Shown here piece by piece: positions 1 to 8,541 of a stretch of 64,000 nt of DNA (positions are counted from its first letter, which is position 1; every line of letters begins with the position of its first letter). Position numbers and translations under genes: made by a program. Source of the stretch: Streptomyces nigrescens (GTDB lineage: Bacteria; Actinomycetota; Actinomycetes; Streptomycetales; Streptomycetaceae); assembly GCA_024349765.1 (NCBI GenBank), contig AP026073.1, positions 2,356,001-2,420,000 on the forward strand, written 5' to 3'. A model generated the notes under the pieces. The model did no database searches and was not told where the DNA came from. It worked only from the letters and a program-made list of their open reading frames with translations.

Positions 1-1
1 G

Positions 2-757
2 ATGGGCATGGCCGGTGTGAGCGCCGCGGGCGCCACCCTGTTCTTCTCGTACATCGGCTTCGACGCCGCCTCCACGGCCGGCGAGGAGGCCAAGAACCCG
101 CAGCGCGACCTGCCCCGCGCGATCATGCTCTCGCTGGTGATCGTCACCGCGCTGTACTGCCTGGTCGCGGCGATCGCCGTGGGCGCCATGCCGTGGCAGA
201 AGTTCAAGGGCTCCGAGGCCGCGCTGGCCGGGATCATGAAGGCGGTCACCGGGCAGAGCTGGTGGGCCGTGCTGCTCGCGTTCGGCGCGGTCATCGCCAT
301 CGCCAGCGTCGTGCTGACCGTGCTCTACGGCCAGACCCGCATCCTGTTCGCGATGTCCCGCGACGGCCTGGTGCCGAAGGCGTTCGCCAAGGTGCACGCC
401 AAGACCGGGGTGCCGCGGGTCAACACCGTGATCGTCTCGCTGTTCTGCGGCGTGCTCGCCGCCGCGGTGCCGCTGGGCCAGCTGGCCGACGCCACCAGCA
501 TCGGCACGCTGTTCGCCTTCGCGCTGGTCAACGTGGCGGTGATCGTGCTGCGCCGGACCCGCCCGGAGATGAAGCGCACCTTCCGTACGCCGCTCTCCCC
601 GCTGTTCCCGGCGATCGGCTTCCTGCTCTGCCTCTGGATGATGTACAGCCTGGAGCCGGTGACCTGGGTGGTCTTCGGTGTCTGGATGGTCGTGGGCCTT
701 GTGGTCTACTTCGGTTACGGCTTGCGCCGCTCCCGATTGGCCACGTCAGAGAAGTGA
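2..757 (+). CDS. APC-family amino acid permease (5'-truncated by window edge)
   Basis: This is the C-terminal 251 residues of a polytopic inner-membrane transporter. The frame is open to the left edge, so the N-terminal half lies outside the window. The stretch IGFDAASTAGEEAKNP near the start is typical of the cationic/APC amino-acid permease family, and about six hydrophobic segments follow, ending in a short basic tail. APC permeases exchange or import amino acids by secondary transport. The stop is 10 nt before the GTG of an AsnC/Lrp regulator, so the two are probably co-transcribed and the regulator may control this permease. The substrate cannot be read from the sequence. Confidence 0.85.
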   Translation: MGMAGVSAAGATLFFSYIGFDAASTAGEEAKNPQRDLPRAIMLSLVIVTALYCLVAAIAVGAMPWQKFKGSEAALAGIMKAVTGQSWWAVLLAFGAVIAIASVVLTVLYGQTRILFAMSRDGLVPKAFAKVHAKTGVPRVNTVIVSLFCGVLAAAVPLGQLADATSIGTLFAFALVNVAVIVLRRTRPEMKRTFRTPLSPLFPAIGFLLCLWMMYSLEPVTWVVFGVWMVVGLVVYFGYGLRRSRLATSEK

Positions 758-767
758 TCCACCCGCA

Positions 768-1223
768 GTGCGACTGAACGATCTCGACGAACGCATCGTC
801 CACGCCCTCGCCGAGGACGCCCGCCGCAGCTTTGCCGACATCGGCCAGGAGGTCGGGCTGTCCGCCCCGGCCGTCAAGCGCCGGGTGGACCGGCTGCGGG
901 CCGACGGCGCGATCACCGGCTTCACCGTACGGGTGGACCCGGCCGCGCTCGGCTGGGAGACCGAGGGGTTCATCGAGATCTACTGCCGCCGGAACACCTC
1001 GCCCGAGGCGATCCACCGCGGTCTGTCGCGCTACCCGGAAGTGGCGTCCGCCTCCACCGTCACCGGTGAGGCGGACGCCTTGGTCCAGGTCTTCGCCTCC
1101 GACATGCGCCACTTCGAGCGGGTGCTGGAGCGGATCGCCGGCGAGCCGTTCGTGGAACGGACCAAGTCCGTCCTGGTGCTCTCCCCGCTGCTCCGCCGGT
1201 ACGGCTCGGGCGCACCCCGCTAG
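768..1223 (+). CDS. Lrp/AsnC family transcriptional regulator
   Basis: A 151-residue protein, the usual length of the family. The N-terminal winged helix-turn-helix (about residues 3-55, starting RLNDLDERIVHALAEDARRS and running through the SAPAVKRRVDRL recognition helix) is followed by a RAM/ACT-like ligand-binding domain (about 65-140). The GTG at 768 was chosen because the family begins directly before the LNDLDERI segment; an in-frame start at 678 would lie inside the permease. Lrp/AsnC proteins bind DNA as dimers to octamers and respond to amino acids. The position behind an amino-acid permease and near amino-acid-oxidising enzymes supports a role in local amino-acid catabolism. Its stop overlaps the stop of a decayed gene on the other strand. 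Confidence 0.88.
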   Translation: MRLNDLDERIVHALAEDARRSFADIGQEVGLSAPAVKRRVDRLRADGAITGFTVRVDPAALGWETEGFIEIYCRRNTSPEAIHRGLSRYPEVASASTVTGEADALVQVFASDMRHFERVLERIAGEPFVERTKSVLVLSPLLRRYGSGAPR

Positions 1224-1450
1224 CGCCGGTCCGACGGATCGGGGTCGGGACGGCCCTGGCCCTCCCGGACCGCTGCGCCCGGGTCCGCCGGCACCCGCGG
1301 CGGGGTGCCGCGGGTCCGGACGATCCGCTGTGCCGAGGCGGCGATCCGCCAGCCGTCCGCGGTCCGCACCAGGGTGCTGTCGGTGTGACCCGCGGAGACG
1401 AACACCTCCTTGAAGCCGTCGGCGAGGACGTGGGTGCTCAGCCGAGCCTG
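1220..1450 (-). pseudogene. SnoaL/NTF2-like protein, C-terminal remnant
   Basis: The minus strand encodes a short stretch (LSTHVLADGFKEVFVSAG, then GHTDSTLVRTADGWRIA) that looks like the last strands of a SnoaL/NTF2-fold polyketide-cyclase-like domain. Going upstream, the frame meets a TAG at 1451-1453, and beyond it lies only the tail of the neighbouring MFS gene. The first half or more of a normal 120-150 residue domain is therefore missing. A GTG within the segment could start a 61-residue product, but this would not fold as the family does. It is best read as a deletion remnant. Assignment to the fold rests on recognising the C-terminal signature by eye. Confidence 0.6.
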
Positions 1451-1471
1451 CTACCTCTGGCGGACTTGAGG

Positions 1472-2929
1472 TCAAGCGCCGGGGTGAGCGGAGCGCGCCC
1501 GGGTCCGCAGACCGGCCACCGCGGCGATCCCCGCCACCAGCACCACGCCCGCCGCGATCCGGTACCCCAGCGCGGTGGCCTCGGTGAACGCGGTGGTCAC
1601 CGCCGCGCCGTGCCCGGTGCCCGCGGCGAACCGCACCGACAGCACGGTCCCGACCACGGCGATCCCCAGCGCCGCCCCCAACTCCCGTGCCGCGCCCTGG
1701 AGTCCGGAGCCCATCCCCGACCGGTGGGCCGGCACCGACGCCACGATCGCATGCGACAGCGTCGGCATCGCCAGCCCCGCACCCACCGACATCACCAGCA
1801 GGAACACCAGGTACAGCGGATACGGGGTGCCGGCGCCCGCGGTGGACAGCAGCAGCAGGCCCACCACGATCAGGCCCAGCCCCGTACCCACCGCCGTGGC
1901 CTCACCGGCCCGTTGCGCCCAGCGCATGCCGTACCGCGTCACCGCCATCATCCCGAAGGCCAGCGGCACGATCGCGAACCCGGTCTGCAGCGGCGAGTAG
2001 CCCTTCACGTACTGCAGGAACTGGGCGTTGACGTAGAACAGCGCGAACATCCCGAAGAACGTCACCGCGATGCCGAGGGTGCCGGCCCGCAGCCGGGGCA
2101 GCCGGAACAGCCGGGGGTCCAGCACCGGGTGCGCGGCCCGCAGACCGTGCCGGACGAACACCGCGAACACCACCAGCGCCAGGGCGAAGGCCCCCGTCAC
2201 CGCGGCCGAACCCCAGCCCAGCCCCGGGCCCTCGATGATGCCGAAGAGCAGCGCGGCCGCCCCGAGGACCAGCAGCACCGAGCCCGGCAGGTCCAGCGCG
2301 GCGGTCTGCCTCGGGACCCGCGGCGCGGCCGCGGCGACCCAGACCAGCAGGCCCAGCCCGAGCGGCACATACGCCCAGAACAGCCCCTGCCAGGGCAGGT
2401 ACTCGAGGATCAGCGCGCCGCCCGCGTTGCCCGCCATGCCGCCGATGCCGAGCGCCGCGCTCCAGGCGGCGACCGCCCCGGACCGGCGGTCCGGCGGTGT
2501 CGCGTGCAGCAGGACGGACATGGTCGCCGGGACCAGCAGCGCGGCGCCCGCACCCGAGACGGCCCGGCCGGCCAGCAGCACCGGCAGGGAGCCCGCCAGC
2601 GCGCTGAGCAGCGCGCCCGTCGCGAAGACACCGAGCCCGGTCAGCAGCACGCCCTTGCGGCCGTAGCGGTCGCCCAGCGCCCCGGCGGGGATCAGCAGCC
2701 CCGCGAAGACCAGCACGTAGGTGTCGACGATCCACAGCAGCTGGGCGGCGGACGGATGCAGTCCGCTCGCCGCGATCCGGGGGATCGCGAGGTTCATCGC
2801 GGCCACCAGCGACTGCGCGACCAGCACGCAGACGCACATCGCGGCCGTCACCGACCGCCGCCGGGAGGACCTGCCGGGCGGCGTGCGAAGGGAATCGGAC
2901 GGCGGGGACGGAGACAGGGTCGAGGTCAT
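1472..2929 (-). CDS. MFS transporter, DHA2/EmrB-QacA type (14 TM)
   Basis: A 485-residue inner-membrane drug:H+ antiporter-type protein. A basic N-terminus (SRRRSVTAA) precedes about 14 hydrophobic segments. The MFS motif between TM2 and TM3 is visible as GALGDRYGRKGVLL, and the motif around LWIVDTYVLVFAGLLIPAG is typical of the QacA/EmrB subfamily. The start is the ATG complementary to 2927-2929; it gives MTSTLS and leaves 54 bp to the divergent LysR gene. The divergent pairing suggests that the LysR protein controls this exporter. The substrate is unknown. Nothing suggests damage. Confidence 0.9.
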   Translation of the reverse strand: MTSTLSPSPPSDSLRTPPGRSSRRRSVTAAMCVCVLVAQSLVAAMNLAIPRIAASGLHPSAAQLLWIVDTYVLVFAGLLIPAGALGDRYGRKGVLLTGLGVFATGALLSALAGSLPVLLAGRAVSGAGAALLVPATMSVLLHATPPDRRSGAVAAWSAALGIGGMAGNAGGALILEYLPWQGLFWAYVPLGLGLLVWVAAAAPRVPRQTAALDLPGSVLLVLGAAALLFGIIEGPGLGWGSAAVTGAFALALVVFAVFVRHGLRAAHPVLDPRLFRLPRLRAGTLGIAVTFFGMFALFYVNAQFLQYVKGYSPLQTGFAIVPLAFGMMAVTRYGMRWAQRAGEATAVGTGLGLIVVGLLLLSTAGAGTPYPLYLVFLLVMSVGAGLAMPTLSHAIVASVPAHRSGMGSGLQGAARELGAALGIAVVGTVLSVRFAAGTGHGAAVTTAFTEATALGYRIAAGVVLVAGIAAVAGLRTRARSAHPGA

Positions 2930-2983
2930 GGGCGGGACGCTAGGGTCCCCGTGGATTAACCTCAACTGCAAGGTGTGCACTCC

Positions 2984-3922
2984 ATGATTGCGCGAAACGC
3001 AAACGTCGACCTCAACCTGCTGACGGCCCTCGACGCGCTGCTCGAGGAGGAGAGCGTGACCGCGGCCGCCGACCGCCTCGGGCTCTCCGGACCGGCCATG
3101 AGCCGCGCCCTCGGCCGGATCCGCCGCACCCTCGGCGACCCGGTCCTGGTCCGCGCCGGCCGCCACATGGTCCCCACCCCGCGCGCCCTGGAGATCAGGG
3201 CCGAGGTGCGCCGGCTGGTGGAGGGCGCCCACGGCGTGCTCACCCCGGCCACCCCCGCCGACCCGGCGCAGCTGGCCCGGGCCTTCACCATCAGCGCCAA
3301 CGACCTCTTCGTGACCGCCGTCGGCCCGCGCCTCGTCGCCCGGGTCGCCGAGGAGGCCCCGCAGGTCGTGCTGCGCTTCCTCGGGGAGAGCCACGTGGAC
3401 CTGCCGCTGCTCCGGGACGGCGCCGTGGACCTGGAACTCGGGGTGATCGACAGCACCGAACCGGAGATCCGTACCGAGGAGCTGTTCACCGACCGCGGGA
3501 TGGCGGTGGTCCGCGACGGCCACCCGCTCACCGAGGGCCGGCTCACCGCCCGCCGCTACGCCGACGCCCCGCACCTCAACTTCACCCGCCGCGGCCGGCT
3601 CACCGGCCCCATCGACACCGCGCTGGCCGCCCTCGGGCTGCGCCGCAAGGTGATCGCCACCGTCCCCACCTTCGCCGCCTCGCTGATGATGGTCCGCGAC
3701 ACCGACGCGGTCGGCTTCGCCAACGAGGTGATCGCCGCCTCGACGGTCCGCGCCCTGGGCCTGCGCACCCTCCCCATCCCGCTGGACCTCCCCGACATGA
3801 CCATGGAAATGGCCTGGCACCCCCGCCAGGAGGCGGACGCCGGCCACGTCTGGCTGCGCGGACTCGTCCGCCGGGTGGTCAGGGAAACCATCGCCGCCGG
3901 GCCCCCGCCGGAGGCCCGGTGA
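2984..3922 (+). CDS. LysR family transcriptional regulator
   Basis: A 312-residue LysR-type regulator. The N-terminal winged HTH (VDLNLLTALDALL, then SVTAAADRLGLSGPAMSRAL) covers about residues 7-65, and a periplasmic-binding-protein-like effector domain fills the rest. The ATG at 2984 is preferred over the GTG at 2975 because the family starts a few residues before the LNLL segment; the difference is three residues. The gene is divergent to a DHA2 exporter 54 bp away, the classical layout for a LysR protein controlling its neighbour. An inverted repeat overlaps the start region (see separate entry). The effector is unknown. Confidence 0.88.
   Translation: MIARNANVDLNLLTALDALLEEESVTAAADRLGLSGPAMSRALGRIRRTLGDPVLVRAGRHMVPTPRALEIRAEVRRLVEGAHGVLTPATPADPAQLARAFTISANDLFVTAVGPRLVARVAEEAPQVVLRFLGESHVDLPLLRDGAVDLELGVIDSTEPEIRTEELFTDRGMAVVRDGHPLTEGRLTARRYADAPHLNFTRRGRLTGPIDTALAALGLRRKVIATVPTFAASLMMVRDTDAVGFANEVIAASTVRALGLRTLPIPLDLPDMTMEMAWHPRQEADAGHVWLRGLVRRVVRETIAAGPPPEAR
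2988..3002. promoter_or_regulatory. Inverted repeat with LysR-box geometry at the lysR start
   Basis: TTGCG, five bases, then CGCAA form a perfect dyad. It fits the T-N11-A pattern of LysR boxes (T at 2989, A at 3001). It lies in the first codons of the LysR gene, within 75 bp of the divergent exporter start, so it could serve autorepression. It may also be chance, because it lies inside coding sequence. Confidence 0.3.
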
Positions 3923-3928
3923 CCTCCG

Positions 3929-3972
3929 GCGCAATGAATCGCCGCGGAGGCGCTTGAACGCGCAATGAATCG
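3929..3972. repeat. 13-bp direct repeat upstream of the nitrilase gene
   Basis: GCGCAATGAATCG occurs at 3929-3941 and again at 3960-3972, exactly 31 bp apart, about three helical turns. The pair lies in the 142-bp gap between the LysR gene and the nitrilase gene. Same-face spacing and perfect identity suggest a regulator-binding site for the nitrilase/oxidase genes. The local AsnC or LysR protein is a candidate, but this is inference. Confidence 0.4.
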
Positions 3973-4064
3973 TCCGGCCGCACGCAACGGTGGCGCCTTG
4001 TCCGGAATCGTCACCGCCCCGTACCGTCAATGCGTCCCGCCCGAACCGTCCGCCGAGGGGTCCC

Positions 4065-4862
4065 ATGACATCGCTGCACACCGCCCTGCTCCAGAGTTCG
4101 GGCCGGCCCGGCGATGTCGCCCACAATCTGCAGGTGCTGGCGGACGCGGCCCGCGCGGCCGCCGCGCAGGGCGCCGGGCTGCTCGCCGCGCCCGAGATGT
4201 TCCTCACCGGCTACGCCATCGGCGCCGACGTGCCCAAGCTCGCCGAGCCCGCCGACGGCCCGTCCGCTGAGGCCGTCGCCCGGATCGCCGCCGACCACGG
4301 TCTGGCGATCGCCTACGGCTTCCCCGAGCGGGACGGCGACACGGTCTACAACGCGGTCCAGCTGATCGACGCCGGGGGCGAGCGCCTCGCCACGTACCGC
4401 AAGACCCACCTCTTCGGCTGCTTCGAGCGCGAGTGGTTCACGCCGGGCGACCGGCCGGTCGTCCAGGCCGAGCTCGGCGGCCTCCGCGTCGGCCTGATGA
4501 TCTGCTACGACGTGGAGTTCCCGGAGAACGTCCGGGCGCACGCGCTGGCCGGCACCGATCTGCTGCTGGTGCCCACCGCGCAGATGCACCCGTTCCAGTT
4601 CGTCGCGGAATCGCTGGTCCCGGTCCGCGCCTTCGAGAACCAGATGTACATCGCGTACGTCAACCGCACCGGTCCGGAAGGGGAGTTCGAGTTCGTCGGG
4701 CTCTCCACGCTCGCCGGCCCGGACGGCGTCGCCCGGGCCCGCGCCGGCCGCGGCGAGGAGCTGGTCTCCGCCGACGTCGACCCGGCGTTCCTCGCCGCCT
4801 CCCGCGAGACCAACCCCTACCTGCGCGACCGCCGCCCGGAGCTGTACGCGTCCCTGGTCTGA
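4065..4862 (+). CDS. Carbon-nitrogen hydrolase (nitrilase superfamily amidase)
   Basis: A 265-residue cytoplasmic enzyme of the nitrilase superfamily, which hydrolyses amides, carbamoyl compounds or nitriles through a Glu-Lys-Cys triad. All three residues are present: E44 in AAPEMFLTGY, K113 in YRKTHLFG and C147 in LMICYDVEFPE. The ATG at 4065 has GAGGGG about 6 nt upstream; a longer in-frame start at 3990 has no ribosome-binding site. It lies 64 bp before a flavin amine/amino-acid oxidase. That pairing suggests the oxidase makes an amide which this enzyme converts to the acid plus ammonia, as in tryptophan monooxygenase/indoleacetamide hydrolase pathways. This assignment is inferred from context. 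Confidence 0.85.
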   Translation: MTSLHTALLQSSGRPGDVAHNLQVLADAARAAAAQGAGLLAAPEMFLTGYAIGADVPKLAEPADGPSAEAVARIAADHGLAIAYGFPERDGDTVYNAVQLIDAGGERLATYRKTHLFGCFEREWFTPGDRPVVQAELGGLRVGLMICYDVEFPENVRAHALAGTDLLLVPTAQMHPFQFVAESLVPVRAFENQMYIAYVNRTGPEGEFEFVGLSTLAGPDGVARARAGRGEELVSADVDPAFLAASRETNPYLRDRRPELYASLV

Positions 4863-4926
4863 CCCTCCCCCCACCGCCCCGCCCACGCCGCATCGTCAGC
4901 TTTTCCCTGCAAGGAGTCCGTACCCC

Positions 4927-6618
4927 ATGACGTCCACGGTGCCCCCCGCCGTCCCGCACACCGAAGCGCAGCCGCCGATCACCATGTTCGGCCCGGACTT
5001 CCCGTACGCGTACGACGACTTCCTCGCCCACCCGGCGGGCCTCGGCCAGATACCGGCGACCGAGCACGGCACCGAGGTCGCGATCATCGGCGGCGGCCTC
5101 TCCGGCATCGTCACCGCCTACGAGCTGATGAAGATGGGCCTCAAGCCCGTCGTCTACGAGGCGGACCAGATCGGCGGCCGGCTGCGGACCGTCGGCTTCG
5201 ACGGTTGCGACGAGAGCCTGAACTGCGAGCTGGGCGCGATGCGGTTCCCGCCGTCCTCGACGGCGCTGCAGCACTACATCGACCTGGTGGGCCTGACCAC
5301 CAAGCCGTTCCCCAACCCGCTGGCCGAGTCGACCCCGTCGACCGTCGTCGACCTCAAGGGCGAGTCGCACTACGCCGAGACCCTGGACGACCTGCCCCCG
5401 GTCTACCGCCAGGTCGCCGAGGCGTGGAACGCCTGCCTGGACGAGGGCGCCGACTTCTCCGACATGAACCAGGCCATGCGCGAGCGCGACGTGCCGCGCA
5501 TCCGCGAGATCTGGGCGAAGCTCGTCGAGAAGCTCGACAACCAGACCTTCTACGGCTTCCTCTGCGACTCCGACGCCTTCAAGTCCTTCCGCCACCGCGA
5601 GATCTTCGGTCAGGTCGGCTTCGGCACCGGCGGCTGGGACACCGACTTCCCGAACTCCATCCTGGAGATCCTGCGCGTCGTCTACACCGAGGCCGACGAC
5701 CACCACCGCGGCATCGTCGGCGGCTCCCAGCAGCTGCCGCTGCGCCTCTGGGAGCGCGAGCCGGCCAAGATCGTGCACTGGGCGCCGGGCACCTCGCTGT
5801 CCACCCTGCACGACGGCACGCCGCGCCCGGCCGTGACCCGGCTGCACCGCACCGCCGGCAACCGCGTCACCGTCACCGACGCCTCCGGCGACATCCGCTC
5901 CTACAAGGCGGTCGTCTTCACCGCCCAGTCGTGGATGCTGCTCTCCAAGATCGCCTGTGACGACGAGCTGTTCCCGATCGACCACTGGACGGCGATCGAG
6001 CGCACCCACTACATGGAGTCGTCCAAGCTCTTCGTCCCCGTCGACCGGCCGTTCTGGCTGGACAAGGACGAGGACACCGGCCGCGACGTGATGTCCATGA
6101 CGCTGACCGACCGGATGACCCGCGGGACCTACCTGCTGGACAACGGCCCGGACCAGCCGGCCGTCATCTGCCTCTCGTACACCTGGTGCGACGACAGCCT
6201 CAAGTGGCTGCCGCTGGACGCCAACGAGCGGATGGAGGTCATGCTGAAGTCGCTCGGCGAGATCTACCCGAAGGTCGACATCCGCAAGCACATCATCGGC
6301 AACCCGGTCACCGTCTCCTGGGAGAACGAGCCCTACTTCATGGGCGCGTTCAAGGCCAACCTGCCCGGCCACTACCGCTACCAGCGGCGGCTGTTCACCC
6401 ACTTCATGCAGGACCGCCTCCCCGAGGACAAGCGCGGCATCTTCCTCGCCGGCGACGACATCTCCTGGACCGCCGGCTGGGCCGAGGGCGCGATCCAGAC
6501 CGCGCTGAACGCGGTGTGGGGCGTGATGCACCACCTCGGCGGCACGACCGACGCCACCAACCCGGGCCCGGGCGACGTCTACGACGAGATCGCCCCGGTC
6601 GAACTGCCGGAGGACTGA
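4927..6618 (+). CDS. Flavin monoamine oxidase / L-amino-acid oxidase family protein
   Basis: A 563-residue FAD enzyme. The dinucleotide-binding Rossmann motif is VAIIGGGLSGIVTAYELMKM (about residues 57-76), followed by the GGRLRT motif that contacts FAD. The C-terminal FAD-binding signature GDDISWTAGWAEGAIQTAL is intact near residue 505. The length and the N-terminal extension before the Rossmann fold resemble tryptophan 2-monooxygenase and bacterial L-amino-acid oxidases more than short monoamine oxidases. It would oxidise an amine or amino acid with O2, possibly with oxidative decarboxylation to an amide. The upstream nitrilase-like gene fits that reading. The start is supported by AAGGAG about 8 nt upstream of the ATG. 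Confidence 0.85.
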   Translation: MTSTVPPAVPHTEAQPPITMFGPDFPYAYDDFLAHPAGLGQIPATEHGTEVAIIGGGLSGIVTAYELMKMGLKPVVYEADQIGGRLRTVGFDGCDESLNCELGAMRFPPSSTALQHYIDLVGLTTKPFPNPLAESTPSTVVDLKGESHYAETLDDLPPVYRQVAEAWNACLDEGADFSDMNQAMRERDVPRIREIWAKLVEKLDNQTFYGFLCDSDAFKSFRHREIFGQVGFGTGGWDTDFPNSILEILRVVYTEADDHHRGIVGGSQQLPLRLWEREPAKIVHWAPGTSLSTLHDGTPRPAVTRLHRTAGNRVTVTDASGDIRSYKAVVFTAQSWMLLSKIACDDELFPIDHWTAIERTHYMESSKLFVPVDRPFWLDKDEDTGRDVMSMTLTDRMTRGTYLLDNGPDQPAVICLSYTWCDDSLKWLPLDANERMEVMLKSLGEIYPKVDIRKHIIGNPVTVSWENEPYFMGAFKANLPGHYRYQRRLFTHFMQDRLPEDKRGIFLAGDDISWTAGWAEGAIQTALNAVWGVMHHLGGTTDATNPGPGDVYDEIAPVELPED

Positions 6619-6640
6619 CCCCCGGTTCCTCCCCCGGGGG
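6619..6640. terminator. Candidate bidirectional terminator hairpin
   Basis: CCCCCGG at 6619-6625 can pair with CCGGGGG at 6634-6640 around an 8-nt loop. It lies in the short gap between two convergent genes, the oxidase (+) and the LLM oxidoreductase (-), where a shared terminator is expected. There is no clear T-run, as is common in Streptomyces. Confidence 0.4.
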
Positions 6641-6673
6641 CTTCCCCCGCCACGAGCCCGCGCGGGCGGCCGG

Positions 6674-7603
6674 TCAGACCCCGGCCGCCCGCGCAGCCGC
6701 GTAGACCTCCGCCGCGAGGTCCTTGAGCTCCTCGGCGTCCCGGGCGTGGCCCTGCAGATCGATCAGGATCTCCTCCACGCCCACCGCGGCGTGCGCGGCC
6801 AGGTCCTCCACGATCTGCGCCACGCTGCCCTGGAACGGCCTGCGGTCCGGGCCCTCGTACGGAGCGCCGGTGTGCGTGGTGTTCACCCGCAGCACGCTCT
6901 GCACCGGCTCCTTGCGGCCCCGTTCGGCGGCCACCTCCTGCAGCCGCTTCCACTGCCCGGCGAGCTGCTCCGCGCCCATGCCGACCGGCATCCAGCCGTC
7001 CGCCCGGTCCACCAGCCGGCGCAGCGCCCGCGGGCTGTTGGCGGGCAGCAGGATCGGCAGCGGCCCCTTCGGCTTGGGCCCGACCTCGGACGGGGCGATG
7101 GTGGTCAGCTCGCCGTCGTACGCCACCGGGTCCGGGCCCCACACCGCGCGGCAGACGTCGATCAGCTCGTCGAGGACCTTTCCGCGCTTCTCGAACGGGG
7201 CGACCGCGGCGGCCGCGTACTCGTCCAGCGACCAGCCGGTCCCCAGGCCCGCGACCACCCGGCCGCCGCTCGCCGCGTCCAGCGAGGCCAGCCCGCGGGC
7301 CAGCTGGAACGGCACGTGCAGCGGGGCGATCAGCACGCTCGTGCCCAGCCGGGCCCGCCGGGTGGCGCCCGCGGCCAGGGCCAGCGTCACCAGCGGGTCG
7401 GCGACCGAGCGGTACTGCTCGGGCCAGGGCAGCCCCGGGATGTTGTACAGGCCCTGGGTGGCGGGCTCCGGGAACAGGATCCGCTCGAAGACCCACAGGC
7501 TCTCGTAGCCGGTCTCCTCCGCGGCCCGGGCCACGTCGGGCACGTCCCGTCCGATGTCGTACTGCCGCATCTGCGGAAGGCTCAGACCGAGTCGGATGGC
7601 CAT
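6674..7603 (-). CDS. LLM-class F420/flavin-dependent oxidoreductase
   Basis: A 309-residue TIM-barrel protein of the luciferase-like monooxygenase superfamily. Features of the F420-dependent branch include an N-terminal IRLGLSLPQ strand, AGATRRARLGTSVLIAPL, and GRVVAGLGTGWSLDEY, the conserved glycine-rich flavin or F420 site. The ATG at 7603 was chosen over an upstream in-frame start because GAAGGAG sits 8 nt before it. It is convergent with the amine oxidase, so it is not in that operon. The family reduces or oxidises diverse small molecules; the substrate here is not predictable. Confidence 0.85.
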   Translation of the reverse strand: MAIRLGLSLPQMRQYDIGRDVPDVARAAEETGYESLWVFERILFPEPATQGLYNIPGLPWPEQYRSVADPLVTLALAAGATRRARLGTSVLIAPLHVPFQLARGLASLDAASGGRVVAGLGTGWSLDEYAAAAVAPFEKRGKVLDELIDVCRAVWGPDPVAYDGELTTIAPSEVGPKPKGPLPILLPANSPRALRRLVDRADGWMPVGMGAEQLAGQWKRLQEVAAERGRKEPVQSVLRVNTTHTGAPYEGPDRRPFQGSVAQIVEDLAAHAAVGVEEILIDLQGHARDAEELKDLAAEVYAAARAAGV

Positions 7604-7728
7604 GCAGCGCACTCCTTCGTGGGGGTGTCAGGTGTCGCGTCGTTCCGTTCCGCTGTCCCTCTGCACCGTCAACCTACCTTCCAGGCAAGGGAGTTCACAG
7701 GCGTTGACCAGGGGGACGGCGGGCGGGG

Positions 7729-8460
7729 TCAGCCGGGCAGCGGGGTCAGCAGCATCCGGCCCACCAGGCCGACGCCGGCGTCCAGCCGCTCGGTGAACTC
7801 CTCCGCCACCTCCGGCAGCCGGCGCACGCCCCACAGGGCCCGGGCCGCCACCCAGGCGCCGTCCCGGGCCTTGTCCAGGCTCCAGGATCCGATCAGATGG
7901 GTCAGCGGATCGGCGATGTCGAGCAGGTCGGGGCCGGGCATCAGCTGCTCGCGGATCCGCTCCTCCAGGCTCGTCAGCACCCCGCCCACCCGGTCGAAGT
8001 CGCCCTCCAGCGCCGCCGGTTCGCACTCCAGCGCCCGGCAGGTGTCCAGCACGGCGAGCGCGAGGTCGTGGCCGATGTGCGCATTGATCCCGGCCAGGGC
8101 GAACTGCAGCGGGTGGACATCGGGGTGGCGGCGCAGCTGGAGGAGCGGACGCCAGCAGGCCGGTGGCCGCAGCCCGGCGGCCGCGGCGTCCACCGCGGCG
8201 AAGTAGCGCCGGGCGAACCGGACGTCGAGCTCCCCGGCGGCCGCCGGGTCCCGGAAACCGCCGTCACCGAGGCGCCGCGCCACCGCCTCGGTGACGGTCA
8301 GGTACACACCGTTGAAGACGGCCACCCCGTCCCCGTCGGGCAGCGCCGCGTCCAGCGCCCGCATCCGCGCCAGCACCCCGGCCACGTCGCCGGGCGGCGC
8401 CTGGCGGGGCGCCGCGGAGCCGATCCGACCCGGTTCGCCGGATTCCTGAATCGTCGTCAT
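7729..8460 (-). CDS. DUF5995-type conserved actinobacterial protein
   Basis: A 243-residue soluble, largely helical protein. The segments DGVAVFNGVYLTVTEAV, ELDVRFARRYFAAVDAA, HPLQFALAGINAHIGHDLAL and DPLTHLIGSWSLDKAR match what I recall of the DUF5995 family, common in Streptomyces. The conserved His and Asp in NAHIGHDLALAVLDTC suggest a metal or catalytic site, but no reaction is established. The ATG at 8460 is supported by the start of the conserved region; frames extending further upstream would cross a 30-bp palindrome. It is divergent to the phospholipase gene. No function is claimed. Confidence 0.75.
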   Translation of the reverse strand: MTTIQESGEPGRIGSAAPRQAPPGDVAGVLARMRALDAALPDGDGVAVFNGVYLTVTEAVARRLGDGGFRDPAAAGELDVRFARRYFAAVDAAAAGLRPPACWRPLLQLRRHPDVHPLQFALAGINAHIGHDLALAVLDTCRALECEPAALEGDFDRVGGVLTSLEERIREQLMPGPDLLDIADPLTHLIGSWSLDKARDGAWVAARALWGVRRLPEVAEEFTERLDAGVGLVGRMLLTPLPG

Positions 8461-8541
8461 CCGCCCAGCGTGGCAGCTGCCTTGCGGATATCCGCGTTTC
8501 CCGGGCGGCGTTGACCGGAACGGGGTAATAATCGGCGCGCC

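Noticed and set aside
1453-1472. SoxR/MerR-like dyad (ACCTC, 10 nt, GAGGT) near the end of the MFS gene
   Set aside because: Only five bases per arm match, it is at the end of a coding region, and the only gene it could serve is a remnant.
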